Positions 23,720 through 35,570 of a stretch of DNA of 64,000 bases are shown one piece after another. The position numbers were made by a program, and so were the translations under genes. The DNA lies in contig JXTC01000134.1 in the NCBI GenBank assembly GCA_002914845.1, forward strand, positions 396,999-460,998, written 5' to 3'. Positions within the stretch are counted from its first letter, which is position 1; each line of letters opens with the position of its first letter. The notes below the pieces were generated by a model, which was not told where the DNA came from, ran no database searches, and saw only the letters and a program-made list of their open reading frames with translations. This DNA is from Trema orientale (taxonomy: Eukaryota; Streptophyta; Magnoliopsida; Rosales; Cannabaceae).

Positions 23720-24340
23720 TAGGGAATTGGAGAAGGATTTGAGATAGAGAATTGCATTCTTCTTTTCTTTTCTTTTCTTTTCTTTTGATTTTTTTTTTTT
23801 TTTTTGAATTCTTTCTTCTTTTCTTTTGATTTTATTTTATTGTTCTAAATTTATTTCACTTTTTTATTATATTTTTTAAAATTATAATTAATTCAAAAAG
23901 CAACACGTGTCCCTAATATGACATTTAAGGAAAAAATTGACAATTATAACAAATTGAACGGAGGGTCTTTTTGTCATCAGAAAAAAGAAATTGAGTATAT
24001 AAGTGAAAATTTTGATTAACAGAAAGGATTTTTGCTACAATTTACTCTTTTTTTTTTAATTTTGTCTTTTTATTTTTATTTTTCCAGAAACATTAGCCCA
24101 CATTTATCATGAATAGGTCCACTTTCTTTTAAATTGTTTTCTTAATTTCTCTTTATTTGATGAAAACATATTATCATAATCACATTGTTTTCCTTTTGTA
24201 TATCTCTATTTTATATATAACAAGATATCAATTTATATTTAAATTATCAACAATACATAAAAATATTATCTTCCACTAAAATAAATTTAATATATTTCAT
24301 ACTAAAAAACACGCTAGTGAGATACCCAAAACTAGTATAT
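23720..24340. other. AT-rich spacer
   Basis: A TTTTC microsatellite (23760-23790) and long T tracts. No gene supported. Confidence 0.45.
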
Positions 24341-24346
24341 ATATAT

Positions 24347-24498
24347 GGGCGCGTCTAGAGTAAGGGCGCCTCTATGTAAGGCCCTGTCTATACACCGTTT
24401 GATGGGAATCTGTGTATAAACAGATTCTCCACAGATTCTTATCAAACGGTATATAAACAGAAGCTTTACGTAGGGACGCCCCTATTATAGCCGTTTCC
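24347..24498. mobile_element. Foldback MITE with MULE-like ends, 152 bp
   Basis: Almost the whole element is an inverted repeat: the left arm holds TATACACCGTTTGAT and the right arm ATCAAACGGTATATA, with outer ends GGGCGCGTCTAGAGTAAG and GGAAACGGCTATAATAGG (minus strand). The flanks are TATATATAT on both sides (9 bp). The outer end resembles that of the larger MULE at 30664, so they may be related. Confidence 0.65.
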
Positions 24499-24507
24499 TA
24501 TATATAT

Positions 24508-25134
24508 ATATAATATATGTTTCTTCTTTTTCAATCATTTCAGTAACAACTTCAAAGTGGTGCTCGGGGAAATAAAACGGAATATTTGGGTTTGGAAAGC
24601 AGCTCAAAGTAATTTGTTTGCTTTGTCCTTAGGGTTTAATATTTTTTATACATATAAGGGAATTGCTTTTCGCTGTTTTCGTTAAATGAGAGGAATAACT
24701 ATTGTTTTGGGTGTAAAAGTTCATCCAATCAAAGACTTGCTAGTGTCAAACCTAATTTGAGACTTTTTTTCCAAGGAGGTAGCAGACTCCAAGCCGCGGA
24801 TAAACAAGAATAGCACACATCAGACTCTTAGACTTAGGGGTTTGTTTGGTTGGAGGTAGTGAAAAGGATAAATATCTGTTTTTGATACTTTGTTTAATTA
24901 ATTATACTTTATTTTTTATTTATTATATACTGACACTAATTTAAAATAATTAATTTAATAAGATATTAGTTGAAAATTTCAAAATAAACTATATAAAAAC
25001 TAATCCAAAATTAAGTTTTTTTTAAATCATTTGGTATCGTGTATAAATTTGTAACACATAATAAATCTAAAGATTAATATTGATAATAACCAAAACAATA
25101 CAAATATTATAAATGATATTGAGAGTATATAATA
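24508..25134. other. AT-rich spacer
   Basis: No gene supported. GGGGTTTGTTTGGTTGGAGG at 24837-24856 resembles a Harbinger-type end, but I found no partner. Confidence 0.4.
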
Positions 25135-25139
25135 TAAGA

Positions 25140-28100
25140 GCTTAAGAATGCTAAAGTTATACCCAGAGCAATTGATGTGAGAAAATTTCTTCTCTTCTCT
25201 CTTTCACTCTTTTCTTATTTCTCTTCTTTATTCATATATTTCAAATGAAATTAAGAAGCTTATTTATAAGCCAATACAGTCAATTTTAGCCATACAATTA
25301 ATTGCCACTTATATGACATCCATCTAAGTATACCTAATACATTAATTGAGAATAAGGAAAAAGAGTACACAATTCTTATTTTTGTTACCTTTTGAAGAGT
25401 ACTTTATTAAAAACCTTGTCAGGAAAACCTAGTGGGACAAAACCTTAGCTAAGAAAAAAAGAATGCACACATAACTATCTCCCCCTCTAACTAATTCGCT
25501 TGAAAGTTCACAGAAGATTTTTGAGTTGGCGTATTCCAATTTTGTGCACCAATTTCTTGAATATTATGGTATGGAGTGATTTGATGAATAGATATGCCAA
25601 GTTGTCGCTAGAGCAAATTTGTTGAATATCTGTGTCACTTTTCTTTTTGAAGTTCATTTGCGAAGAACAATTTGGGTGATATATACTTAGTTCTATCGCC
25701 TTTGATATAGCCTTCTTTAATTTGAGCAATGCATACAGCATTATCCTCGTGTATCACAGTTGGAATCGGTCTGATAGAAATTAATTTGTATATTTCTTGA
25801 ATATGTTGAATCATAGATCTCAACCATATAGATTCTCGGGTTGCCTTATGAAGTGCAATTATTTCAGAATGATTCGAGGAGGTAGCAATGATAGTTTGTT
25901 TTGTAGAACGCCAGGATATTGTTATGTCACCACTGGTAAATACATAACCTGGTTGGGATCGAACTTTACATAGATCAGATAAATATCTTACGTCTGCAAA
26001 ACCAGTTAATTGTGATCTGAATTTACTAGGATAAAATAAACCCATGTGAGTCATTCTACGAAGATATCGAAATATTTGTTTAACTCCTTTCCAGTGTCTT
26101 TGAATTGGAGCGGAACTATATCTTGCTAGTAAATTAATAGGAAAAAATATATTAGGTCGAGTATAATTAGCAAGATACATAAGAGCTCCAATTGCACTCA
26201 GATATGGTACTTCAGGACCAAGAATTTCTTTGTTATCTTTTCGAGGATGAAAATGATCTTTATTTACATCAAGTGTTCTGACAACCATTGGGGTACTCAA
26301 TGGGTGAGCTTTGTCCATATAAAATCTTTCGAGAACCTTTTCTGTATAAGCGGACTAATGTACAAGTATACTATTTGATAAATGCTCGACCTGGAGGCCA
26401 AGATAAAATTTTATTTTTTCGAGATTTTTCATTTCGAATTCTTTCTTTAAATACTCTATTGCCTCATTAATTTCTTCGGGAGTCCTGATGATATTTAAAT
26501 CATCAACATATACTACAATAATAGCAAATCCGATTTATGAGCTCTTAATAAAGACGCATGGACAAATAATATTATTCACATATCATTTATTCAAAAGATA
26601 TTCACTAAGACGATTGTACCACGTGCGTCTAGATTACTTTAATCCATATAAAAATCTTTGTAATTTTATTGAACATATTTCTTGTGGTATTGTATTAAGT
26701 ACTTTAGGTACTTTAAATCTGTCATGGATTTTCATATAAACATCACTATTAAGTGACTCATATAAATATGCTGTTACAACATCCATCAGACGTATTTCAA
26801 GTCCTTCAGAGACTGCTAGGCTAATTAAGAACTGTAATATTATCACATCCATCATAGGAAAATATGTCTCCTCATAATCTATTCCTGGTCTTTGTGAGAA
26901 ATCTTGTGTCACGAGTCATACTTTATATCTCATGATCTCATTTTTCTCATTTCATTTTTATACAAAGACCCATTTGTACCCTATTAAATTCACACATTTA
27001 GATGTTTGGATAACAGGTCCAAATACTTATCTTTTCCCAAGAGAATTTAGTTCTTCCTAGATTGCGTCTTTCTATTTTGACCAATCATTTCTACGTCAAA
27101 ATTCTTTGACAGATTTTGGTTCAAGATCCTCGCTTTCATTTGTTATATCAGTGGCTACTACATATACAAATATATTGTCGACAATGGTTTTATCATGATT
27201 CCATTCCTTTTTTAAGTTAACATAATTTATTGAGATCTCTTTGTTTTCAAAATTATCAGATACCTGAACCTCTTCTAGAGTTATTTGTTTAATTATGTCA
27301 ACTGCCTGCTTTGACAATGCAGTTATCTCTTCATGAATATCGTCATCTTCAGGATGGCCAATTCTTGTAATATATCCCCTTTTCTTCCTAGGGATTTTAT
27401 CTTTAGAGCTAATTGGTCTACTATGCTTTATGCGTGCCTTAGACTCACTTGCTTTCATGCTTAAAGATTGTCCTATCGGCATATCAATCTTAGCTGGAGT
27501 ATTTACAACTGGTATATGTGATTTATATCAATCTTAGCTGGAGTATTTACAGCTGGTATATGTGATTTAGTCACTCTTTTTATATCGATGAATACATCAG
27601 GTAATTGATTTGCAATAGTTTGTAAATATATAATTTTCTGAACTTCTAGCTCACATTGTCTAGTGCGAGGATCAAAATAAGATAATGATGATGTATTCTA
27701 TGAAATTTCAAGTTATTTTTCTAGCTATTCGGTTTCATCAAATTGACAATCGATAAACCATACCGTAAAAACATCACCCGTCAAGGGTTCCAGATATTTG
27801 ATGATAGAATGAGACTCAAAATTAACCAACATAAATTCCCAGCCTTCTTTGAAGATCCATCTTGGTGCGTTATGGTAGAGCGATTGGTACATATACTACG
27901 CAACCAAAAACTCGTAGATAGGAAATGTTTGGTTCTTGACCAAAAGTAAATCGTAGCGGGGAGTATTTTTGATAGCTTGTAGGTCTAATGCGAATAAGGG
28001 TAGCAACATGTAATACAATATGCCCCTAAGCAGAAACATGTAACTTTATTCTCATTAATAATGGTCTAGCAATTAATTAAATACGTTTAGTAAAAGATTC

Positions 28101-28220
28101 AGCTAAACCATTTTATGTATGTGTGTGGGCAACAAGGTATTCAACCTTAATTCCAATTGATATACAATAATTATTAAAAGCTTGAGATGTAAACTCATTA
28201 GTCTACAATATATCTTCACA
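25140..28220 (-). mobile_element. Ty1-Copia element, minus strand, fossil
   Basis: Read on the minus strand, the order is: integrase-like segment (about 28000-27740), integrase/RT linker (27480-27100), reverse transcriptase (about 26910-26480), RNase H (26320-25640), purine tract (GTTAGAGGGGGAGATA, about 25490-25475) and an LTR of about 340 bp (25476-25140). RT shows DFSQRPGIDYEETYFPM and RNase H shows RPNIFFPINLLARYSSAP, both typical of Copia. The LTR contains the common Copia string CCCACTAGGTTTTCCTGACA. No left-hand partner LTR or gag is seen. The element is broken, with many breaks. No age can be given from one LTR. Confidence 0.85.
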
Positions 28221-28229
28221 AATCTTTTT

Positions 28230-29110
28230 TCATTTAATCAAGTTTTAAACTGTAATATACAATTTGAAAATATATAATAAATGATGTTATTAAAGTAATT
28301 ATCTTACCTTATGTAATATTTATTGTTCATAATCCTTTCATTCCTATTGATTGATGTAATATTTTATGTGAATTGACCATAAATAGGCTTCTTGAAACAA
28401 ATTGGGTTGACTCTCAATTGGATCCAATCGATTCCAAAGTAACTCATAATAACTCGGATTCAAACTCAACTGGGTCTAGTTAGGCCCGAATCGTTTAATC
28501 GAACCAAGGTAGATTGACTCAAGTGGATCCAGTTGGACACAAATAGAGCTAGTCGAGTTTACAAGAGTCCACATTAAAACTTTATAGAAAACCTGACTGG
28601 ACCTAATCAGAGTATAACTGGACCTAATCGAGTTTCTTTTGAACTCGACCGGATCTATTTAGAGCATAAATGGAGCCCATTGAGCACAACTTGTTATGAT
28701 AAATAATACATAATACATTACAAAAGTGGCTCTATTTTGATACATAATAAATAATATATAAAATAAATACATAATATAAGCATCATTGTAAATAATATTA
28801 TATATTTCAAAGAAACTACAAATGAGAAAAACTATGGAGCATCATTGTAAATAAGGAACACTAAATATTCCTTCCAATTCATGAATACTAATATACTATG
28901 GAACCGTTTAGTATAGAGTAATCGTTGGATAGGAATAGGTATCTTAATACATTTTCATATTTGATAATTTTGACAGCCTGATAAAGTAATCTCCTTGGTA
29001 TTTACATCCTCTTATTAAGGAGTGATATAAAAGTAACCTAAAAATGTGGATTTTAAATCAAACTCCATCTGAAACTCACCAAGAAAAAAAAAAAAAAAAA
29101 AACAAACGAA
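28230..29110. other. AT-rich spacer with diverged short repeats
   Basis: Between about 28400 and 28690 words such as ACCTAATC, ACTCGAC and GGATCCA recur, suggesting an old satellite-like or hAT-like stretch. No gene supported. Short A/T tracts follow. Confidence 0.4.
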
Positions 29111-29114
29111 AGGT

Positions 29115-29262
29115 TTGTGCCTTAGGTTCAACTTCTCCCTGCCATTCATCTTGCTGTCATTCTGCCTTGGGATCAACTTCTCCATGCCATTCATCTCTCT
29201 GTCATTGTGCCTTAGGTTCAATTTCTCCGTATCGTTCATCTTGCTGTCATTTGTCGTTGTCT
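29115..29262 (+). repeat. Minisatellite, three units of about 48 bp
   Basis: Units built on CCTTAGGTTCAACTTCTCC and GCCATTCATCTTGCTGTCAT repeat about three times with a few changes. The open frames through it on both strands are simply the repeat. Confidence 0.8.
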
Positions 29263-29451
29263 CTTATTAGACTAAACTCAATTCAAGCTTAGAGCTCTCT
29301 CTACTAACACACTCTTTCTCTCTCTTTTACTTTCTCTCTCAATAATCAGTTTGTTCATATTTCATCTTGTCAACATGCAATTCCTCCTTTTCCACTCTAA
29401 TTTTATTTTGATTTCACTTTTTTCAATAGTCCTTTAAACCCAATTCCACAC

Positions 29452-29599
29452 TATAAATAGCTCCTCATAAATCTCATTTGTTCGAAATTTTCCCCCAGAG
29501 TAGGGGTTTCAGATTTGGCTAAAGTGGCTATGGCAATTGTTGCTGCCGTTGTTGTGCAACTAGGTTTTATCTTCTTGGTCTCTGGCCTTTTGCCTTAGA
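29452..29599 (+). other. TATA-like motif followed by a 22-codon open frame
   Basis: ACTATAAATAGCTCC (29450-29464) resembles a plant TATA box. About 80 bp on, an ATG opens a short frame reading MAIVAAVVVQLGFIFLVSGL and two more codons before TAG (29597-29599). The peptide is wholly hydrophobic. It could be a first exon, a small membrane peptide or chance. Confidence 0.25.
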
Positions 29600-30229
29600 A
29601 TTAATGTCATTTAAGTATTTCTCTTTTCGTTTCAATTTTTTTTTCCTGCCATTTTATTACTTGGGTAATTCTATATATATTGAATTGGATAGATTTGGTT
29701 TTGGATTTATTTTTCTTCATCTTGGTAACAATTATTTCTTTTCTTTTTTTTTTATTGAGTTGGAGATTCAATATAATTATTTTGTTTATTTTTATTGGGT
29801 TGGAGATTAAATGTATTGAAGCTTGTGTTGTTTATAGCTAATGGGTTTGTTGACTCTTGCTCTGATGTGCTAGGGACTAATCGAGAATTGCTAAACAACA
29901 CATTTCCATGTACAAACCAAATTATCAGGAATCATCAGCACGATTACGTTGCGTAAACAAACATAGTTATTTAGGATATTAAACAAACGTATCATCCTCT
30001 TTAATATTCTCATTAATATGAAAATTTGGATTACCTCATACCAAATGACCCCTATAAATATCTTATACGGATACTATGTTATCCCATAAGAATACTATTA
30101 TACTATGAAGAAAAGTTTTAATTAAGAAATTGAATGCTAATAGAAAAAAGAAAAGAAAAAAGAAACAAGAAAAGAGAGAGAAAAAGAAGAAAGCAAAAAT
30201 ATATATATATAAAAAATAAACTAAGCAAA
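29600..30229. other. AT-rich spacer
   Basis: T-rich to 29810, then mixed AT-rich sequence with A tracts to 30240. No gene supported. Confidence 0.45.
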
Positions 30230-30545
30230 AAAAAAAAAAAAGGATACGATAGGTAATTTGGTAGGATAACTGGGTATCTTGGACTAATACTTTGGATACC
30301 ATAGGTTTGGTAGGATATCGTGGACCGATATTTTGGGTACCATATATAATTTAGTAGGATACCTTAATATCTTACACTAATACTCTGGATATTATTAGTA
30401 ATTTGGTAGGATACCTTGGCATCTTGGACCGATTTTTAGTTTATTTTTTTTAATTTTTTGAGACACTGATACTAAATCATATAAGTAAAACCCAATTCTC
30501 CTCCTAATTTCATGGATACTATAGGTAATCTAGTATAATACCTTA
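30230..30545 (+). repeat. Diverged minisatellite, about 60-bp unit
   Basis: Four to five units share the words GGATACCATAGG, AATTTGGTAGGATA and ATCTTGGACTAATAC with substitutions and small gaps. The last unit (about 30510-30545) is separated by a T-rich insert. Confidence 0.75.
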
Positions 30546-30663
30546 GTATTTATATATATAATTTTGTTTTTGAGAGAATCTTAGGCAAATACTGAAACAT
30601 ATAAAATTAGTTTTGAAAAAATAAACTTTATCCCAAAAAATTAATTTCATACCAAAATTATTA

Positions 30664-30881
30664 GAGCACGTCTATAGTACGGCCCACTAATTATGGCCCT
30701 ATATAAGGTCATTAACTGTAAACTATATGATTTTAATCGTTAAATATGGATGGAGTTAGGACCCACTAAGCTCATATTACTGTACCTCACCCAATAACTT
30801 CTCTAGCTAAAACATTACGGCTTTATAGTCTCTCTCTCCTCTCTCTTTCTCACTATTGTAATTATTAGTCTCTCTCTTCTT

Positions 30882-30913
<32 letters not shown>

Positions 30914-31696
30914 TCTCTTCTTTCTCTCTCATCGATCTCTATTCACCTATAGCTTTGGCTATCCTTTGTTGATTAATGGAGAACCTTAACTATAAAATTT
31001 TTTCTTTTTTTTTCAAATGGTATTATGACGAAGGTAAGAGCTAATGATACTGGAAAAAATTAGACTTTGAAAGGATATTTATTTAGTTTTTATTTGTGGT
31101 TAATAATAGTTGTGATTGAGCTTAATTAATTCAAGCACTTATTGTTAACTTGACTATTTAGTTTTTTTATTTTTAAATTCTGACCGAGACCAAAAAAAAA
31201 AAAAAAACATATAAACTGAGTCCAAACCAATACTCATGCACATCTAATTGAAGATAGTATATATATATATATATTCATACATCACAAACTGATCAATTAG
31301 TATACATTAGAAAAAACTGAAATCATTAATTAATCCAGGTCAAATTCAAACGAACTAGATCAACCATCAGTGGCACTATTCAATCCAGCACAAGCCCATC
31401 CAAGATAGTAATATAAGATCGGAGCAAAAAAAGATAATAATATAAGAAGAAGAAGATGACAAAGAAGAATTGGCTGCAAAATGAGCTAGACGAGTTTTGG
31501 CAACAGCTAGATCACCTTGGAGCTGAACGATCTTTCTTTGTAATAAAGCTATGACACCAATGCATCTGTAAACTGGATTCTTCGGCCGAGCAGAGAGAGC
31601 CGTAAATATATGGGAGCAGAGATCGACGAGTGGCGTGAACATAGGAGAGCCATAGCTATGGGCGAGTAGAGATCGATGAGAGAGAAGCAAGAGTGA

Positions 31697-31732
<36 letters not shown>

Positions 31733-31952
31733 AAAGAAGAGAGAGAGACTAATAATTGCGATAGAAAGAGAGAGAAGAGAGAGACTATAACGCGTCGTGC
31801 TAATCTTTTAGAGAAATCATTGAGTAAGGCATAGTAATATGAGCCTAGTGGGTCCTAACTCCGTCCACACCTAACAATTAAAATCATAGGGTTGATAGTT
31901 AATGACGTTATATAGGGCCATAATTAGAAGACCTTACTATATATGCGCCCAA
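30664..31952. mobile_element. Mutator-like element with captured LBD fragment (Pack-MULE), 1289 bp
   Basis: Long terminal inverted repeats of about 300 bp (30664-30975 and 31640-31952) share TAATTATGGCCCTATATAA and GGAGTTAGGACCCACTA in opposite orientations. The flanks are identical 9-bp duplications AAATTATTA (30655-30663 and 31953-31961), the mark of Mutator-like elements. No transposase is present. The middle holds a piece of a LOB-domain gene. Two nearly intact ends and a perfect target duplication suggest a fairly recent insertion. Confidence 0.88.
31425..31600 (-). pseudogene. LOB-domain (LBD) gene fragment inside the Pack-MULE
   Basis: On the minus strand the frame reads ARPKNPVYRCIGVIALLQRK, then IVQLQGDLAVAKTRLAHF. 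This matches the C-terminal part of the LOB domain, where plant LBD transcription factors have ARVRDPVYGCVGVI followed by a leucine-zipper-like coiled coil (LQxQ, LxxELA). The zinc-finger (CxxCxxxxxxCxxxC) half is not in the element. The frame stays open from about 31690 to 31376, but its upstream part is terminal-repeat sequence, so any product would be a chimera. LBD proteins are plant-specific DNA-binding factors in organ boundary and root development. Confidence 0.7.
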
Positions 31953-31961
31953 ATTATTAAA

Positions 31962-32700
31962 TTCAAACAAAAAAGTTTTAATTAGAAAAAGAAAAACAAA
32001 TTTAAAAAATAGTTAATATGTAATTTCAGAAACCGAAATTGTTTTTGAAGGATCTTTTGGTTTTTTTTTTTTTTTTTTTTTTTTTAAGAACGACCAACTT
32101 CAAACTATTACCCCTATGTCATAAATAAGCATCAGTAACCAAGAGGGTGACTAATAATGAGTTGCCAAAAACACATTAAAAATATTTAAAGAAAAAATTT
32201 ATTTTAAAAAGGTCTTAAGAGAAAAGTAAATTTTTGTCCAACAAAAGTTTTAACTCAAAAAAGAAAAAGCAAAAGAAGCATTTAAAGGGGAAAAAAAGAG
32301 AGAGACAAAGTGAAAACTAGATAAAAAAAAAAGTAAAGAAAAAGAAAAGGAATCAAAATAATAAAATAGACCAAAACAAAATGGAAAAACAATAATAAAA
32401 GGAAAACGTAGCTAATGCGCTAGTTGCTACTCACTTCAAGTAAGGCCACGTATAAGTCCAAGTTTTGACACAGGATGAGAACTGTAACTCTTTGTATCAG
32501 GCCGTAATTTTAAAAGTAAGATCGTATTTTTTTAAAAGTATTCTTCCGTACACTGTTATATAAAACTTAAAAGCCAAATTCTGTACTCTACCTAATTTCC
32601 CCAATGATAAACGTACGATTACAAATAAATGACTATATAAAATTACAAAGAACTGAAAAAAAAATTAACCTTTCAAAAAAAAAAAAAAAAAGAAAATAAA
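31962..32700. other. A-rich spacer
   Basis: Long T run at 32059-32085 and extended A-rich sequence on the plus strand (32200-32400). No gene supported. Confidence 0.45.
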
Positions 32701-32739
32701 GACGATTGTTTACAAAACGACAGTGACTCAAAAATGATA

Positions 32740-32835
32740 TGTTGATTAAACGACAAGGACTATTAAACAACAACATTAAACGACAAGGACTGTTAAACAA
32801 CAACATTAAACGACAATGACTTATGATGAGAATAT
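32740..32835 (+). repeat. Short tandem repeat, about 33-bp unit
   Basis: ATTAAACGACAAGGACT and TTAAACAACAACATTAAACG recur about three times. Confidence 0.75.
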
Positions 32836-33772
32836 AAATGAGCAACAATGAATACGAAAAACGACAACTTAAGGCCCAAAGAGGACAATGACAAAGAAAG
32901 AACAATCAAAAGAAAATAACTATAACCGACAATGAATTGAGAAGCGACGACGGATTATTATATGCCATTTCACAATTAGTCAAATTGAAAGACTAACGGC
33001 AGACTTCATGTTATCGCATTAACTACTCTCCAATGCATCTTTTGTCGCAGCAATACATCTAATCAGTTTGTGTGAACATACATATACAATCTATCAATTA
33101 TGAACACAGATATGGACGTATAAGTGCACTACATGTTAGTACACATAAGATTGTAAGTATAAATGGTTAGACTTTGTATCAGATTCGTAATGTATTATTC
33201 TGGTTTGTATATTTTATATATGTACAATATATATATATATAGTTATTAAATGAACAGGCACAATAGAAATACACCTACATATATATATATATTTATATAT
33301 ATATATATGTCAGAAAATGAATGCCCTATATCAAGCTAAATTAGAAAGGTTGGATGGAAATAGAAATTTGGAAAAATGAGCGTAGTCCATTAGCCAAGTG
33401 TTCCACTACTAAGATAAATAATTTTCTATTAGTTAGCTGGAAAGTGTTACATAAATGTCTTTGAAAGGACTTAGCTACAGTAGAGTTTTGTGCCATAAGA
33501 AAAACCCTCTACCAGTAATCCCTGCTGTTGGAAAATTCGATCAATCACACACAAGAATAAGTAAAAGAGAGTATAGAAAACAAGATGAACATACGAGATA
33601 CTAGGTTCTAGTTTTCAATGTGAAAATTATATATCCAAAGGAGGGATTGGAGCCCCTAGTTGAATTCACCATCAACCAAGAAAGATTACATCCTCAGTAC
33701 TCTCAATTATAGAGTTTGTCTCTACAAGCTTCATTCAAGACTATCAGTAGAATAATCGGAATCTCTGAACTC
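32836..33772. other. Spacer with AT microsatellites
   Basis: TA runs at 33222-33240 and 33280-33308. No gene supported. Confidence 0.45.
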
Positions 33773-33775
33773 TTA

Positions 33776-33973
33776 GGCCATGTTTACTAATCCGTAAAGA
33801 GAATGAGTGGAAAGAGAATAGAGAAGAAAGGGAATAAAGAGAAATAAGAAACAATGAGTAGAGGAGACTATGATTCCCTTTCATATGTTTACATAGCAAT
33901 TAATTACACAGAAAAGAGAATGTCTTTCCTTTTCCATTCTCTTTCCTCTTCATTATGGATTATAAACGTGCCC
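33776..33973. mobile_element. PIF/Harbinger-like MITE, 198 bp
   Basis: Ends are GGCCATGTTTACTAATCC and, for the right end on the minus strand, GGGCACGTTTATAATCC. Target duplication is TTA on both sides (33773-33775 and 33974-33976). The interior is rich in GAAAGAGAATGG and its complement. No coding sequence. Confidence 0.75.
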
Positions 33974-34242
33974 TTAGAGTATGACCAGTGTTACAACAAC
34001 AACTATGATATTACTTCTTCAACTCTCGCAACAACAGTAGAACAACAATGCTAGTAATTTATACTAATATATTCTCACACTTAGAGCCTATAATTGAGGA
34101 CTTGTTGACACGCTATCAAGATTAATTAGTTATAACAGCTAGACTGCAATCCCCAACTAATTAATAACTTACCTGCTGACTTTAACTATCTTAGCGAAAT
34201 TAGTTGTTACCAATGTCAACACCTGCAAGAACAAGAACCAAA

Positions 34243-34346
34243 CAATGGAATCTATTCAAATCCCTCACAACTATCTTTCAATTGCCAATTGCTGATATCA
34301 GTTTGAAAGCTTCATGGCAGTCTTCACAAACACCAAGATTCTTCAT
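34243..34346 (-). pseudogene. PPR-DYW gene fragment
   Basis: From an ATG at 34344-34346 the minus strand reads MKNLGVCEDCHEAFKLISAI, then after a TGA (GN-stop) KIVVRDLNRFH. This matches the DYW domain of plant organelle RNA-editing PPR proteins (K-NLRVC-DCH-AFK-IS, then IVVRD-NRFHHF). The zinc-binding C-D-C-H signature is preserved. The in-frame stop, the missing GDYW end and the lack of upstream PPR repeats show it is a relic of about 35 codons. Confidence 0.75.
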
Positions 34347-34349
34347 TTA

Positions 34350-35468
34350 GTTTAATTGGCAACCAAGATGAAAAGCAAATTTAGTAGCACAATATTCTCC
34401 TTGAATCTTGTCACAGTAATCAAAACATATTGGATATATATGCTTCAAAACCTAGCACGCTCACAAAGAACTTACGGGAAAATATCTCTAAGATCAAGCA
34501 ATTCAAGAGCAAGCTTAACATCCAGCTGGTTACTTAAATGAGATGCTTAATTTACAAATAGGACATAATATATATATATGTGTGTGCTTATATATAGAAG
34601 CTGAACTAAAGATCTGTGCAAAACAGTGAAAGAGATAAAGAAACATGTCTCAACAACTTGGTTAAGCTTATCAAACATTAGAAAGCCAATAGAAAGTGGT
34701 ACAAGTTTTAAGTAAAAAATAACCTCGGTCAACGGATTAGAGAAACATAAGCTAAGATAGGTGATTATCAATGGTGTCCCAGAAATTGGAAAAATAATCC
34801 AATGAGTCCAACATTCATGTAAATGCAAGGTATACCAGCAATTTTTATTTTTTATTTTTTGACAGAATTAACCATATCGAAAAGGAATTCGAGAATATAG
34901 CAGTCCAATTATTATTATTATTTTTTTTTAAAGTTGAGTAGACTTCCTTTCTCAGGGGAAAAAAAATACAGGGTATAGTGAAACGTTAATAACAACAACA
35001 GATTTTATCACGAACTAATTATAGACCTGCTCTAAGGCGCTATACCCTATAAGAATAACGATCTATAAGAACTATTGACTTATAACAATCCAACCAATCA
35101 ATATTCATTTAAATACACAAAAATATTGCAAATTAGTTTCATGGAAAGCCACTTATGTAGTAAAACTCTCTAATTAAGAAGATACATTTATACAGACCAA
35201 CAAATAAATTTACATGTGTATATATTCTCATACTCTAGCCTTTAAGCTCTGCAGCTGTAGCTCTGTACTGAAAATAGCATTCTCCAATAATTGTTTCTTT
35301 TGCTAGAAAACCACTTATACATGCATTTTCTACATTAAAAAAGAAAAAGCAGAAAGTAGATTGCAGCAAGTTTGATGTGACAAGTATGTAATAAGTAATA
35401 CCCTGTAGCAGATACCAAAAAATAGCCAACCAAGTAACACTGCCTAAACATATATATGTATACACAAA
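34350..35468. other. Spacer between the PPR relic and locus B
   Basis: Open frames on the minus strand (34547-34828, 35235-35592) have no content I recognise and no splice or promoter context. T-rich runs at 34842-34860 and 34915-34930. Confidence 0.4.
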
Positions 35469-35570
35469 TATAATAAACAGCCATCATCTCTTGGTTTAGG
35501 ATAAGTTGTTTGGTAATAAACACACCTAGCAAAAAGCAGCTGTTTTTCCAGTCACATTTTGGCTTTAACA
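35469..35570 (+). repeat. Duplicated block 3' of locus B (partner at 14025-14131)
   Basis: About 100 bp match the block 3' of locus A, including AGCCATCATCTCTTGGTTTA and AATAAACACACCTAGCAAA. It shows that the A/B duplication extended beyond the coding exons. Confidence 0.85.

Noticed and set aside
24837-24856. Harbinger-type end GGGGTTTGTTTGG
   Set aside because: No inverted partner end or trinucleotide duplication found within reach.
32633-32905. Minus-strand frame with repeated LMLLFNSPCR units
   Set aside because: It is the translation of the 33-bp tandem repeat, not a gene.
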